The notes under the pieces are model-generated. The model ran no database searches and was not told the DNA's origin. It saw nothing but the letters and a program-made list of their open reading frames with translations. 64,000 nucleotides of DNA from an uncultured Bizionia sp. (GTDB lineage Bacteria; Bacteroidota; Bacteroidia; Flavobacteriales; Flavobacteriaceae): contig CANMCF010000020.1 in the NCBI GenBank assembly GCA_947496215.1, forward strand, positions 21,410-85,409, in the 5' to 3' direction. This document shows positions 37,399 through 46,688 of this stretch, in pieces (position 1 is the stretch's first letter; each line of letters starts with the position of its first letter). The position numbers and the translations under genes are program-made.

Positions 37399-38094
37399 TT
37401 AGTGGTTATGTCCTGCGTGAGCGTCTTTTTTTTCTGCTGGCTTGGCAGTGGGCTTATTCTTTGGTGTCTTGTTGAAGTCCACTTTGTCGTTTTTTGCCGA
37501 TTCAGCTTGTTTTTTCAGCAAGGTTGGGTCCATGTTCATCAATTTTGCATAGTAGTATTCGAAAGCGATGAAGGTTTTCAAGCTACCATCACCTTGTATT
37601 TGTCTAGCATTCGTTCTCAATGGAGTTAGAATCAATAAAGGGCGCATGCTATTGGTTGCCAGTAGCGAATTGAAAGTTGTTTTGAACCCCGACATCTTTA
37701 TGTTGTTTGCAATACAATCCGTGAAGGGGGCTGAGTAATTTAGGGTAACATCCTTGCCTCCCATATTCCAAATCGCTGTATCTTCTTTCAATGCCATTGC
37801 AATGTTGAAACTGTGTTCTGATGCCAAGTCCTCAATCTTTACTCTTCCATTCAATGCATTCGCTACAAATTGGGAATAGGCTTTGGATACCGATTGACCT
37901 TTCTTGTCGTATAGATTGGCAATGTCCTTTTCAAATGAGTAAACGGCTTCGTTGTACAATTGTCCTTTTGGAAAGTCACATGCCAAAACCTTAGGACTAT
38001 CAGCGTATTTGTACTCTAAACTGGTTTCTTTTTTACAACTAACAAAAGTGATTAACAATGTGATTGCGAAAAGTTTGAAAAATCGTGTTTGCAT
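37399..38094 (-). CDS. Lipoprotein with His-rich C-terminus, function unknown
   Basis: 231 residues with lipobox (ITFVSC). An alpha-helical middle is followed by a lysine/proline-rich tail ending in HAGHNH, which may bind metal. It is between mutA (22 bases upstream) and the next lipoprotein. No family recognised. Confidence 0.75.
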   Translation of the reverse strand: MQTRFFKLFAITLLITFVSCKKETSLEYKYADSPKVLACDFPKGQLYNEAVYSFEKDIANLYDKKGQSVSKAYSQFVANALNGRVKIEDLASEHSFNIAMALKEDTAIWNMGGKDVTLNYSAPFTDCIANNIKMSGFKTTFNSLLATNSMRPLLILTPLRTNARQIQGDGSLKTFIAFEYYYAKLMNMDPTLLKKQAESAKNDKVDFNKTPKNKPTAKPAEKKDAHAGHNH

Positions 38095-38116
38095 TACTTT
38101 AAAATTTAAAAATTAG

Positions 38117-39478
38117 TTACTCTGTTTTTAATCGTGTTTGTTCCATAGCCTCTGCCAAACGTTTTTCCAGGATGGGCTCAATGAGCGTTTTCCTGACATC
38201 GGTTTTCAAGAAAGGGTATATTTCCAAGTCGTCTTTCATTCTGTCGTCGACATTGGGGTGTTTGTTCGTTCCCAATAGAATCAATTCACCATTGTCGAAT
38301 TGTTCTTGCTCCTTGTTGGCGGTTTCCTTTATTTTTTTCTGAATGATTCCTTCTTTCAATTGCTTCAGAAATCCGCCACCATTTTCTATGGATTTGAATA
38401 TGGTCAATGCCTTTTCTGCCAATTGTTCCGTTAGGATTTCTATATAATAGCTACCACTCGATGCATTTGTCACAGCTCCAAAATAACTTTCTTTCTTTAA
38501 TACAAGTAGTTGGTTTCTGGAAATGCGTTCTCCAAATTCATTGTCTTTGTGATATATGGCGTCATAGGCTAAGTTGCAAACGGTATTGGCTCCTCCGAGT
38601 ATGGCGCTCATGCATTCGGTAGTCGTTCGTAGCATGTTCGTGTTGTAGTCGTAAATGGTCTTGTTGCGTTTTGTTGGAGTTGCCACGACAATACATGGTT
38701 TGGAAATGCCATATTCCGAAGCCAAGGTATTCCATAATAGGCGCAAGGCTCTTAATTTTGCTATTTCGAAAAAGTAATTCGTACCCACGGATACGTTGAA
38801 TGTGATGCTTTGGTCCAACTTTTCGCCAAAATGGTTCAAATACTCATTGGCGTGAGCTATGGCATAGGCCAATTGTTGAACGATGGATGCTCCTGCATTT
38901 TGGTACAATCCTACATCTATGCCAATATTGCTTTTCAATGCAGTATTGTACTTTACCATATTTTCCATGTGAGTATGGTCCTCCTCCAAGTTGGTAAACC
39001 AGTTCCCCGTCTTGGCAAGATGTCCAACAATGTCCGTATGAATATGAATATCTGCTTTTTCTGCAATTGCATTTACTTGTTGTGTAAACCCAAAATCCAA
39101 AAACTGCAACTCCAAATGGATTGGAGTGGAGGAAAGGTCAAGGTCTTGGAATAACCTTTCGATTGAAACGGTTTTGTCAGGTATGATGAATTTGATGCTT
39201 TCAGCACCTCTTTCAATGGCATTTTTGGCTTTGTGATTTGCAGCTTTCTCATCGGCAACGAAGATGGATTGTCCAATGTTCCAATGATTGGAAGTCATAT
39301 GGAATGGTTCTTTGTCAACAAAATCATCACGATGATAGAAAGGTTTGACATTTATGTCTTCATTGGTTTTCCATATCAATGTGTCATTATAGTCAGCTCC
39401 CTTCAAGTCTGCTTGTATCTTTTGCTTCCAAGCTTTGGAAGTTACCGATGAAAAATCGTCAAATAGCTTGTTACTCAT
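38117..39478 (-). CDS. mutA: Methylmalonyl-CoA mutase, small subunit
   Basis: 453 residues, homologous to the barrel of the large subunit but lacking the B12-binding domain (no DxHxxG), as in heterodimeric mutases. Family features: WKQKIQADLKGADYNDTLIWKT, IKPFYHRDD-like, GANTVCNLAYDAIYH and the ASSGSYYIEILTEQLAEKA segment. Overlaps the FtsB-like gene by 8 bases. Confidence 0.93.
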   Translation of the reverse strand: MSNKLFDDFSSVTSKAWKQKIQADLKGADYNDTLIWKTNEDINVKPFYHRDDFVDKEPFHMTSNHWNIGQSIFVADEKAANHKAKNAIERGAESIKFIIPDKTVSIERLFQDLDLSSTPIHLELQFLDFGFTQQVNAIAEKADIHIHTDIVGHLAKTGNWFTNLEEDHTHMENMVKYNTALKSNIGIDVGLYQNAGASIVQQLAYAIAHANEYLNHFGEKLDQSITFNVSVGTNYFFEIAKLRALRLLWNTLASEYGISKPCIVVATPTKRNKTIYDYNTNMLRTTTECMSAILGGANTVCNLAYDAIYHKDNEFGERISRNQLLVLKKESYFGAVTNASSGSYYIEILTEQLAEKALTIFKSIENGGGFLKQLKEGIIQKKIKETANKEQEQFDNGELILLGTNKHPNVDDRMKDDLEIYPFLKTDVRKTLIEPILEKRLAEAMEQTRLKTE

Positions 39479-39773
39479 CTTCTTTGGTTTTTAAACTGTC
39501 TTGATATTCTATAATGTAAATGTCTTCGTTTTCGCGTTTCATATAATAGGCTTCTCGTGCAAATTTCTCCAAACCTTCTTCGCTACTCAATTCCTTGATG
39601 GCTTTTTGGTCTTTTTTATACTCTTCCTTGTAATGCTCGATCTCATCCAATTTAGCTTCTTTTTCTTTGTTGAGGTCTTTGTGCAACAACAATGAGTTGG
39701 CATCGAAGAACAGCATCCAGATGGCGAAGATGATGAAGATGATCAAGAATTTATTTTTAAGGAATTTTGGCAT
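39471..39773 (-). CDS. FtsB/DivIC-family septum formation initiator
   Basis: 100 residues: a short cytoplasmic start, one membrane helix (FLIIFIIFAIWMLFF), a coiled coil (KDLNKEKEAKLDEIEHYKEEYKKD) and the conserved LEKFAREAYYMKRENEDIYIIE, the FtsB/DivIC C-terminal motif. A divisome component. TAATG overlap with udk upstream and 8-base overlap with mutA downstream. Confidence 0.88.
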   Translation of the reverse strand: MPKFLKNKFLIIFIIFAIWMLFFDANSLLLHKDLNKEKEAKLDEIEHYKEEYKKDQKAIKELSSEEGLEKFAREAYYMKRENEDIYIIEYQDSLKTKEDE

Positions 39774-40381
39774 TAATTAAGCTTTTCGTTTATAATGGTA
39801 CGTACTATGTTAACAGCTACCGTATTGTATTTATTGTTGGGGATAATAAGGTCTGCATATTCTTTGGTCGGTTCGATAAATTGTTGATGCATAGGTTTCA
39901 ATGTGTTTTGGTAACGCGACAAAACCTCGTTAATGTCTCGGCCACGTTCTGCAATGTCTCGTTTCAAACGTCTGATCAAACGTTCGTCACTGTCGGCATG
40001 GACAAATATCTTGATGTCGAACATTTCCCTCAATGCCCTGTTCGTTAGAATCAATATGCCTTCTACGATCATCACCTTCCTAGGTTTGGTTGTAATGGTA
40101 TCTCCCGTCCTATTGTGCTTTACAAAGGAATATACGGGTTGGTTTATGGATTCTCCTTTTTTCAATGCCTTCAAATGTTCTCCAAGCAAATCGAAATCGA
40201 TGGATCTTGGGTGGTCGAAATTTATCTTCTTGCGTTCCTCGAACGATAGGTGAGTGGTGTCTTGATAGTAGGAATCCTGTGATATCACACCAACTTCTCC
40301 TTCCGGTAATTCATTTAATATTTGATTTACAACCGTTGTCTTTCCGCATCCTGTACCGCCAGCAATTCCTATTATTAGCAT
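39773..40381 (-). CDS. udk: Uridine kinase
   Basis: 202 residues; phosphorylates uridine/cytidine in pyrimidine salvage. P-loop GIAGGTGCGKTTV (5-17), SQDSYYQD near 38, FDHPRSIDFDLL near 58, and a lid with RLIRRLKRDIAERGR near 133. First gene of the udk - ftsB-like - mutA - lipoproteins - mutB series. Confidence 0.95.
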   Translation of the reverse strand: MLIIGIAGGTGCGKTTVVNQILNELPEGEVGVISQDSYYQDTTHLSFEERKKINFDHPRSIDFDLLGEHLKALKKGESINQPVYSFVKHNRTGDTITTKPRKVMIVEGILILTNRALREMFDIKIFVHADSDERLIRRLKRDIAERGRDINEVLSRYQNTLKPMHQQFIEPTKEYADLIIPNNKYNTVAVNIVRTIINEKLN

Positions 40382-40406
40382 ATTAGTTCTTTGATTTTTA
40401 ACGGTA

Positions 40407-40414
40407 CAAATTTA
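40407..40414 (-). promoter_or_regulatory. Bacteroidota -7 element (TAAATTTG) for udk
   Basis: Plus-strand CAAATTTA, i.e. TAAATTTG on the minus strand, 26 bases upstream of the udk ATG. Confidence 0.5.
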
Positions 40415-40433
40415 GGGATTTGTAATCACTAAT

Positions 40434-40853
40434 TTATTGTTGAACTTTTGAAACTTCGTTTTCTGTCACAAGCTCAACGTTTTTGTTGTTCCAACTATTT
40501 GTTATGTAGTTCATTACGTCAGATATTTCTTTGTTGGATAGTCCTTGTTGAGCCATAACTCCATTGTATTTTTTACCATTTACTTCGATGGGACCTTTTA
40601 ATCCATATTTTATGGATCTTATGCTTTCTTCCCTTTTGGACATTAAATAGTCCGAACTTGCCAAAGGGGGAAATATGTTGGGAACTCCTTTGCCATTTAC
40701 CATATGACAATTGATGCAGAAATCGTCATACACTTGTTTTCCGGAAACGAAGTCCTGTGTTCTTATGCTTTCTGCAGTAGTTTTCTTTTTTTCAGAATAG
40801 CATGAAAAGAGCAAGGTTGCTCCAAAAGTAATAATGAAACGGTATTTTATCAT
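40434..40853 (-). CDS. Periplasmic c-type cytochrome lipoprotein
   Basis: 139 residues from the ATG at 40853; the track start at 40859 is a TTG. Lipobox LLFSC, then a single class I cytochrome c domain with the haem motif CINCH near 50 and a distal methionine in NGVMAQQGLSN. It starts three bases after the sugar-dehydrogenase stop and is therefore likely the electron acceptor of that enzyme. Confidence 0.9.
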   Translation of the reverse strand: MIKYRFIITFGATLLFSCYSEKKKTTAESIRTQDFVSGKQVYDDFCINCHMVNGKGVPNIFPPLASSDYLMSKREESIRSIKYGLKGPIEVNGKKYNGVMAQQGLSNKEISDVMNYITNSWNNKNVELVTENEVSKVQQ

Positions 40854-40855
40854 AT

Positions 40856-41959
40856 TCAACTTCTTGTTAGTTTGACGATTCCTAAATTTTCGACTCCCAC
40901 ATAAATGAAGCCATCTGGACCTTCTTCCACGGAGCGTATGCGTCCTATGTCATCCAACAAGCGCTCTTCCTTGATTACTTTGCCATCTTTTAACACACAT
41001 CGGTCAAGATAATTGAATTTTAAGGAGCCGACCAATAAATTACCTTTCCAATCGCCGTATTTGTTGGAAGAGATAAAAGCCATTCCACTAGGAGCAATGG
41101 ATGGCGTCCAATAATGGAGTGGTTGTTCCATTCCTTTTTTCGCAGTCTTGTCCGTTATCTTGGTTCCACTATAGTTTTTGCCATGGGTAATTGTTGGCCA
41201 ACCATAATTCTTTCCAGGTTTTATGATGTTTATCTCATCGCCTCCTCGTGGCCCATGTTCATGTGTCCAAATGTCCTTTGTGATAGGATGTAGTTCCATT
41301 CCTTGGGGATTTCTATGCCCATATGAATATATTGCTGTTTTTGCGTTTGCTACATTTACAAATGGATTGTCCTTTGGTATTGTTCCATCATCTTTTAGAC
41401 GGTATACCTTTCCACAATCTCTAGTAAGGTCTTGAGGATTCACATCTCTGTTCCCGCGTTCTCCAATGGTGAAAAACAAGTAGCCATTGACGTCAAAAAC
41501 TATTCTAGATCCAAAGTGTTGGCCTCTTGTTGTGTTGGGGGTAGCCTTATATAGCAATTGTTTGTTAACCAAAGTGTTATTTTTTATTTTTGCACGCATT
41601 ATGGCCGTATTTCCACCTCTTTCTTCACCTTTGGGAGAAGCATAGGCAAAATAGACCCAACCATTGTCTTTATAATTAGGGTGCAGAGCGATATCCAACA
41701 AGCCGCCTTGTCCTCTAACATAAATTTCTGGCAAACCTGAGATTACCGTTTTTAAATTATCCTTGAAATGAATAAGTTTTCCTTCTTTTTCTGTTATCAA
41801 GATGGAATGATCAGGTAAAAAGGCAAACCCCCAAGGATTATTTAATTCAGGAACAACAATTTCGTAAGAGTTTTTTGTGTTTATTGTGTTTTTGTCTTGA
41901 GCACAGGTAGTTACGCTTAAAAATAAGATGAAAAAATAGGAGATGTTTTTCAATTTCAT
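40856..41959 (-). CDS. PQQ-dependent sugar (glucose/sorbosone-type) dehydrogenase
   Basis: A 367-residue exported beta-propeller. Signal peptide ending VTTCAQ; NPWGFAFLPDHSILITEKEGKL opening; VRGQGGLLDIALHPNY; GHRNPQGMELHP and EHGPRGGDEINIIKPGKNYGWP, typical of the Yli1/aldose-sugar dehydrogenase family that oxidises sugars with soluble PQQ. No PQQ synthesis genes are in the window. Paired with the downstream cytochrome gene. Confidence 0.92.
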   Translation of the reverse strand: MKLKNISYFFILFLSVTTCAQDKNTINTKNSYEIVVPELNNPWGFAFLPDHSILITEKEGKLIHFKDNLKTVISGLPEIYVRGQGGLLDIALHPNYKDNGWVYFAYASPKGEERGGNTAIMRAKIKNNTLVNKQLLYKATPNTTRGQHFGSRIVFDVNGYLFFTIGERGNRDVNPQDLTRDCGKVYRLKDDGTIPKDNPFVNVANAKTAIYSYGHRNPQGMELHPITKDIWTHEHGPRGGDEINIIKPGKNYGWPTITHGKNYSGTKITDKTAKKGMEQPLHYWTPSIAPSGMAFISSNKYGDWKGNLLVGSLKFNYLDRCVLKDGKVIKEERLLDDIGRIRSVEEGPDGFIYVGVENLGIVKLTRS

Positions 41960-42022
41960 ATCTAAAAAAAAATGTTTTCACAATTTACGATAAAAAATAG
42001 TTTCATACTTTAAATAATAACG

Positions 42023-42030
42023 TATATTTG
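42023..42030 (+). promoter_or_regulatory. Bacteroidota -7 element (TATATTTG) for tRNA-Pro
   Basis: Exact TAnnTTTG match 51 bases upstream of the tRNA 5' end. Confidence 0.55.
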
Positions 42031-42080
42031 CACTTCCAAAATCGAAAGTATATTTTCTTTTGGAAAAAAGATAACCTATT

Positions 42081-42155
42081 CGGGGTGTAGCGTAGCCCGG
42101 TTATCGCGCCGCGTTTGGGACGCGGAGGTCGCAGGTTCGAATCCTGCCACCCCGA
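42081..42155 (+). tRNA. tRNA-Pro (anticodon TGG)
   Basis: 75-base cloverleaf. Acceptor stem CGGGGTG/CACCCCG with discriminator A; anticodon arm CCGCG-TTTGGGA-CGCGG gives anticodon TGG with G37, as expected for proline; T arm GCAGG-TTCGAAT-CCTGC. The CCA end is not encoded. Confidence 0.97.
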
Positions 42156-42156
42156 C

Positions 42157-42192
42157 AAAAAAGCCTGAAAATCTATGATTTTCAGGCTTTTT
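42157..42192 (+). terminator. Terminator of tRNA-Pro
   Basis: AAAAAAGCCTGAAAATC-tat-GATTTTCAGGCTTTTTG: a 12-bp or longer stem with T-run, starting two bases after the tRNA. Confidence 0.85.
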
Positions 42193-42626
42193 GAATTAAA
42201 TGCAATTCGTTCTGTACGATATCAGATGGACAACCTGTCTTTTTCAGGAATAAAAAGAAAGATTTGATAGGTCTCAATGAGACAAAAGATCATTCAAGAA
42301 CTTAAATGTGTGTTTAGAAGTGGTTTTACATAATGATTTTGCACTCCAGCATATTACTTTGCCTGAAGCGACCATAGCTGGGAAATAGCATTTATTTAAT
42401 AATTGTTAATCAATTCAGTGAATTAGATTTAATAGATTTGTTGTACTACGATACTTTTGCATTTTTATGAAAATTTTCAATACGACTAGTATATTTTTAT
42501 TGTATTAAATATAAGCCATCATTTTTATGCACAAAGGAACAAGCTTTTTTGTTTATAACACATCTTTTATGAATTTCATTCTCTCTATATGTGTGATTAT
42601 GAGACTGGTTTTCTCATTATGCATTT
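42193..42626. other. Intergenic region after tRNA-Pro, no gene supported
   Basis: About 430 AT-rich bases. A TACTTTTG element at 42452-42459 on the plus strand is followed by a 13-codon frame (ATG at 42466) and then nothing. It may be a leftover promoter of a lost gene. No integrase or attachment-site repeat of the tRNA 3' end was noticed. Confidence 0.45.
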
Positions 42627-43862
42627 TCATTCCAAGGCACTATAAATGTATTTTCTGAACTTTCTTCTAATTTCCAAAGATTTTATGCCTCCTATTTGCG
42701 TCATTATTACGGCAGTGAACCCTTCTCTTGGATCAACAATGAACGAAGTGGAATATGAGCCTTCCCAAAGGTAGCTGCCTTCAGAGTATAGTTCATTTTT
42801 GCTTCCTTCTGCTGTAATTATGTTTAGACCAAAACCAAAGGTGTTTCCTTCTCCTAATAAATTGTTGTAGCCTTTTGGGTATTTAATTGTATTTATTTGA
42901 TTTCTAGTCATTAGCTCTATTGTTTTTCTGGACAGTATTCTAGTTTTTTTGTATTTGCCATCGTTAAGTAGCATTTTGCAGAATTTCAAATAATCTTCAG
43001 CAGTAGAAATAAGGCCGCTTCCTCCCATAAATACTTTCTCAGGATTGTTTTTGTCCAAATCTTCAGGTTTGTTCAATAATACGAGTTTCCCTGTTTTGTC
43101 CAACCTGTATGTTCTTACCAACCTTGTTGTTTCATTTCTATGTGAATTAAAACCAGTATCGTGCATCTCTAGAGGTTTAAAAAGATGTTCGTTGAAATAA
43201 GACTCCAAATCTTTATTGGTTAGTTTTTCAATGAGATAACCAAGAATGTCTGTAGAAGGTCCATAAGTAAACCTTTCACCTGGTTGTGCAGTTAATGGCA
43301 TTTTACTGAGCTTTAGCATAAACTCCATTAGGTTATTGGCTTTAGGATGAAAAAAATGAATGCCATTGTCCTTGTAAAGTTTTGAGATTTTTGTTCCACC
43401 ATAGGCATAACCCGATGTATGGTTCAATAGTTGTCTAATGGTTATTTCATTGTTGGTGTTTTCTAAAGAATCTGTCTTTTTCTTACAGTTGTCAAGTACT
43501 TTCGGGTTTTTGAATTCCGGTAGGTATTTGGAAATTTGATCACTTAAGTCAAATAGTCCCCTTTCATGAAGTTGCAATATGGCAACTGTCGTAATGACTT
43601 TGGACATGGAAGCTATTTTGAAGAAGTCATTTTCTAGCAAATTCCTTTTTGTTTCAATGTCTGAATACCCACCAACATAAGTATATAAGGTTTTGTTTTT
43701 ATCGGCTATCATTACGATTGCACCTTGCATCTCTCCATTTTTAACATCGGATTCGATCCATTTGTTAATTTGAGTCAGGCGTTTGGTATCAAAGACGGGG
43801 TTTTGACTTTGCGTTGTGAAAAAAGTAAGAGATACCAGTAGTGTTGTAAGTATTGTTTTCAT
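42627..43862 (-). CDS. Serine hydrolase, beta-lactamase class C / DD-peptidase fold
   Basis: 411 residues from the internal ATG (MKTILTTLLVSLTFF, a clear signal peptide); the track start adds 16 codons. The nucleophile motif SMSK lies near 83, followed by the family's LLNHTSGY and ERFTYGPSTDILGYLIEKL segments, with SSGL-like and GSYLWEGSYST at the C-terminal end. Such proteins act as esterases, peptidases or penicillin-binding relatives; the substrate is unknown. Confidence 0.87.
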   Translation of the reverse strand: MKTILTTLLVSLTFFTTQSQNPVFDTKRLTQINKWIESDVKNGEMQGAIVMIADKNKTLYTYVGGYSDIETKRNLLENDFFKIASMSKVITTVAILQLHERGLFDLSDQISKYLPEFKNPKVLDNCKKKTDSLENTNNEITIRQLLNHTSGYAYGGTKISKLYKDNGIHFFHPKANNLMEFMLKLSKMPLTAQPGERFTYGPSTDILGYLIEKLTNKDLESYFNEHLFKPLEMHDTGFNSHRNETTRLVRTYRLDKTGKLVLLNKPEDLDKNNPEKVFMGGSGLISTAEDYLKFCKMLLNDGKYKKTRILSRKTIELMTRNQINTIKYPKGYNNLLGEGNTFGFGLNIITAEGSKNELYSEGSYLWEGSYSTSFIVDPREGFTAVIMTQIGGIKSLEIRRKFRKYIYSALE

Positions 43863-43965
43863 TGTTCGATGTGATTGATTGTTGTTCTGTTTCATACAAA
43901 ACAATGACATGTCCCAATAAATAACTTCAAAACTTATAACTTCATCTGATTAAATTATAAGTTGA

Positions 43966-45015
43966 TTACTTTTTTATAGAGTTTCGGTAGGCAGAAGGTG
44001 TTGTCTTTTCAAATTTTTTAAATGCGGTATTAAATGAAGACAAGCTATTAAAGCCAGAATCATATGCAATTGATGAAATGGTATAGATGTTTGATTCTTC
44101 ATCTTTAAATATGCTTTTTGTCTTTTCTACTCTATACAGGTTTATGAAGTTGTTGAAATTCATTTTTGAGAACTCATTAATGCATGTTGAAATTCTATGA
44201 CTACTGTAACCGGTTAATTCCCCGAGTTTGTTTAGCGATAGATCCGAAGACAGGTATAATTCTTCATTTACCATCAAATCCACCAGTTGTCTGTAGAGGC
44301 GCAAGTTGCTTGTTGTCGATTCAATGGATTTGGTGTCTATTTCATTGATTTTAAGTTTGTAAGCCTTGAAAGTGAGGAGGTAGATGCAAATGGAATACAA
44401 TATGGGGCCTGTTATATACGGAATGCCATTTTCGAAAATATTCAAAACGTAGGAGAACCATATTGCCGTCATACCTATCACAACAAATCTCAACCAAACT
44501 AAAATATGCTCTTGTGATTTGGTCTTTTCAATGATTGACAATGATTGACTAAAATGATGAATCCTTTTAAAGGATAGATAAATGTAAAAAGCCAAATGCA
44601 AATAGATACCAATTAAAATAACATAAGCCCAATGTTTCCCATTTTCCATAAACCATTGTTCAGATAAATATGGACTAGCACCTAAAACGAAAAGAAAAGG
44701 AATTGTTTGAATGTAATGAGTATTGACTAATCTGAAATTAGGCGTCACCATGGACTTGACATACCAATTCAATGTTGGCCCTATTAATAGTAAGGTAGAC
44801 AACCCTAAAAAAATGAACAAAAGCTCAAGTTTATCGTTAAATTGAAAAAGTATTGATTTACCAATTCTAAAGGCCATCAGAATCAATAAAATTGCCATGA
44901 GTATGTCTGTTGATGTTCTCTTGTTTTTGATGAGGCCAATGTAAACGGCCAATGTCAACCCATGAATTAGTCCAGCAGCACAAATAATGATCAATAAAAT
45001 ATCTATAGTTAACAT
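43966..45015 (-). CDS. AraC-family regulator with N-terminal membrane domain
   Basis: 349 residues from the ATG at 45015 (MLTIDILLIII); the track frame starts 36 codons earlier without a convincing N-terminus. About seven membrane helices fill residues 1-220, followed by an AraC DNA-binding domain: LSLNKLGELTGYSSHRISTCINEF and IYTISSIAYDSGFNSLSSFNTAFKKFEKTTPSAYR. This is a common Bacteroidota one-protein sensor/regulator design. It probably controls neighbours such as the serine hydrolase or the divergent CPBP gene. Confidence 0.88.
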   Translation of the reverse strand: MLTIDILLIIICAAGLIHGLTLAVYIGLIKNKRTSTDILMAILLILMAFRIGKSILFQFNDKLELLFIFLGLSTLLLIGPTLNWYVKSMVTPNFRLVNTHYIQTIPFLFVLGASPYLSEQWFMENGKHWAYVILIGIYLHLAFYIYLSFKRIHHFSQSLSIIEKTKSQEHILVWLRFVVIGMTAIWFSYVLNIFENGIPYITGPILYSICIYLLTFKAYKLKINEIDTKSIESTTSNLRLYRQLVDLMVNEELYLSSDLSLNKLGELTGYSSHRISTCINEFSKMNFNNFINLYRVEKTKSIFKDEESNIYTISSIAYDSGFNSLSSFNTAFKKFEKTTPSAYRNSIKK

Positions 45016-45209
45016 ATAAATAGCTTGGTTGTACCATATAAACGATTTAATAGAAAGATTGTAACAGATGTTTATGGTAATTTGGTTTTTAGTTGATTCA
45101 ACGCTGATGAAATTATGAATCAATCAGAGTAAATGATAAACTTATGATGTATTTATTTTCAATGGTTATTTATTTGATCACATATTAACATAATCTAGTT
45201 ATTTGAAAA

Positions 45210-45974
45210 ATGAATTTAAGTCTAATAAACCCCAAGCACTATTTAATAGAATTCAAGAAGTTTTTTGGCTATGTAATAAAGCCTACCCATAAAAACATAT
45301 TGGAGGGATCAAAGCTTCAAAAAACACAAGGAACGTGGACGATCTTTGTGATTAAAACAATATTGACCATTGGAATAGGGACGCTTGTGGTGTTAATATC
45401 TGACCCTGTGAATAAGACTGTGGTAAGATGGAATGAGGAGTTCTCAACGACGACAATATTCTTTTTAAGTATTGCAATACTTCCTTTGTTTGAAGAAATA
45501 GCCTTTAGGCTTTCTCTTAAATTCAAACCAAAATTCTTATCGATGACTCTTGGTGTGCTTTGCTACTATCTTATGAGCAAAGCAGTTTGTCAAACCAACT
45601 TAAGCAATACTGATGTGTATTTCATAAGTCGTCTGTTAACAGCTTTTGGAGTTATGATTATTTCATATCCAATACTCTCCCAACAAAAAACAAAGAATAG
45701 GCTTGAAGCCTTTTGGGAGACAAACTTTAAATGGGTATTCTATTTTTTCTGTTTCGCCTTTGCTTGGATGCATATTTTAAATTATGACATAACATTAAAA
45801 CACTTATTGCTGCTACCAATAATTACGTTGCCCAAATTAATATCTGCCATCACGTATGGGTATATTAGAATGCACTATGGATTTGCGTATTCGTTGGGGT
45901 TGCATATGTGCTGGAATGCGTTGGGGTTCACTATAAGCATGTTAACCGCAATTGACAACGATTTGATTTTTTGA
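45210..45974 (+). CDS. CPBP-family intramembrane metalloprotease
   Basis: 254 residues, about eight hydrophobic segments. The three Abi/CPBP motifs are in place: EEIAFRLSLK (EExxxR) near 95, FAWMH (FxxxH) near 190, and HMCWNALGF (HxxxN) near 234. Bacterial members are linked to prenyl-protein-type proteolysis, bacteriocin self-immunity or signalling; the role here is unknown. Divergent from the AraC gene, 27 bases before the next gene. Confidence 0.85.
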   Translation: MNLSLINPKHYLIEFKKFFGYVIKPTHKNILEGSKLQKTQGTWTIFVIKTILTIGIGTLVVLISDPVNKTVVRWNEEFSTTTIFFLSIAILPLFEEIAFRLSLKFKPKFLSMTLGVLCYYLMSKAVCQTNLSNTDVYFISRLLTAFGVMIISYPILSQQKTKNRLEAFWETNFKWVFYFFCFAFAWMHILNYDITLKHLLLLPIITLPKLISAITYGYIRMHYGFAYSLGLHMCWNALGFTISMLTAIDNDLIF

Positions 45975-46001
45975 AAGTTTAATTTATAAAAGCAATATTA
46001 T

Positions 46002-46565
46002 ATGAAAAAGGTTCTATTGGTCTTAACCTTTTGTGGACTGACTTTAATTGTAAAATCACAAAATGCGAGTGTTGAACAATCTACTTTTGGAATCCAAGCA
46101 GGTTTTTTGGGAGTCTGGACCCATAGCGAAACTAAGTTGTCCAGTATGATGGTTTTACGAACAGAGTTAGGTTTTGATAGTCGAATTTGGGGTGGGGATT
46201 TTTATGATGGAACTGGGTTTTTATTAACGCCTGTAATAACTATCGAACCTCGATTGTATTATAATCTCAATAAAAGAGTACGTAAATTACGTAGAATTGA
46301 TGGAAATAGTGGGAATTTCATATTGGTAAAGATTAGTTATCATCCAGATTGGTTTGTAATTTCAAATTATGACAATATTAATGTCATAAGTGATATGTCG
46401 ATTGTTCCAACTTGGGGCATAAGAAGAAATATTGGTGATCATTTTACCTATGAAAGTGGAATTGGAATTGGATATAGATATGCTTTTGCGAAACAAGCAG
46501 GGTATTTAAAAAATGAGAGAGACGTTACACTGAATTTACATTTAAGAATTGGATATAGGTTTTAA
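46002..46565 (+). CDS. Outer-membrane-like exported protein of unknown function
   Basis: 187 residues with a signal peptide (VLLVLTFCGLTLIVKSQ) and a mature part of alternating amphipathic strands ending NLHLRIGYRF, the aromatic C-terminus typical of outer-membrane beta-barrels. Probably an eight-strand barrel. It follows the CPBP gene at 27 bases, likely the same transcript. No family recognised. Confidence 0.7.
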   Translation: MKKVLLVLTFCGLTLIVKSQNASVEQSTFGIQAGFLGVWTHSETKLSSMMVLRTELGFDSRIWGGDFYDGTGFLLTPVITIEPRLYYNLNKRVRKLRRIDGNSGNFILVKISYHPDWFVISNYDNINVISDMSIVPTWGIRRNIGDHFTYESGIGIGYRYAFAKQAGYLKNERDVTLNLHLRIGYRF

Positions 46566-46688
46566 CGATTGTTAAGCCAAAATAATGTCGTGGGGTCATT
46601 CATTAAACTTTAAGTCAATATCGAATATTAGTAGTTTACCCTAAGTTCAATGTTAATCTTGGAGTTCAATATTAGTTTTAATAGATTT

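Noticed and set aside
42452-42507. TACTTTTG followed by a 13-codon ORF
   Set aside because: The promoter-like element is good, but the peptide is very short with no downstream gene; it may be a relic, not a supported gene.
310-42620. Similar strings GAGACGGTTTTCTCATAA (near 314) and GAGACTGGTTTTCTCATTA (near 42601)
   Set aside because: Short, AT-biased, in unrelated settings; likely chance rather than a dispersed repeat.
42081-42626. tRNA-Pro as a phage or island attachment site
   Set aside because: No integrase gene and no direct repeat of the tRNA 3' end was noticed downstream.
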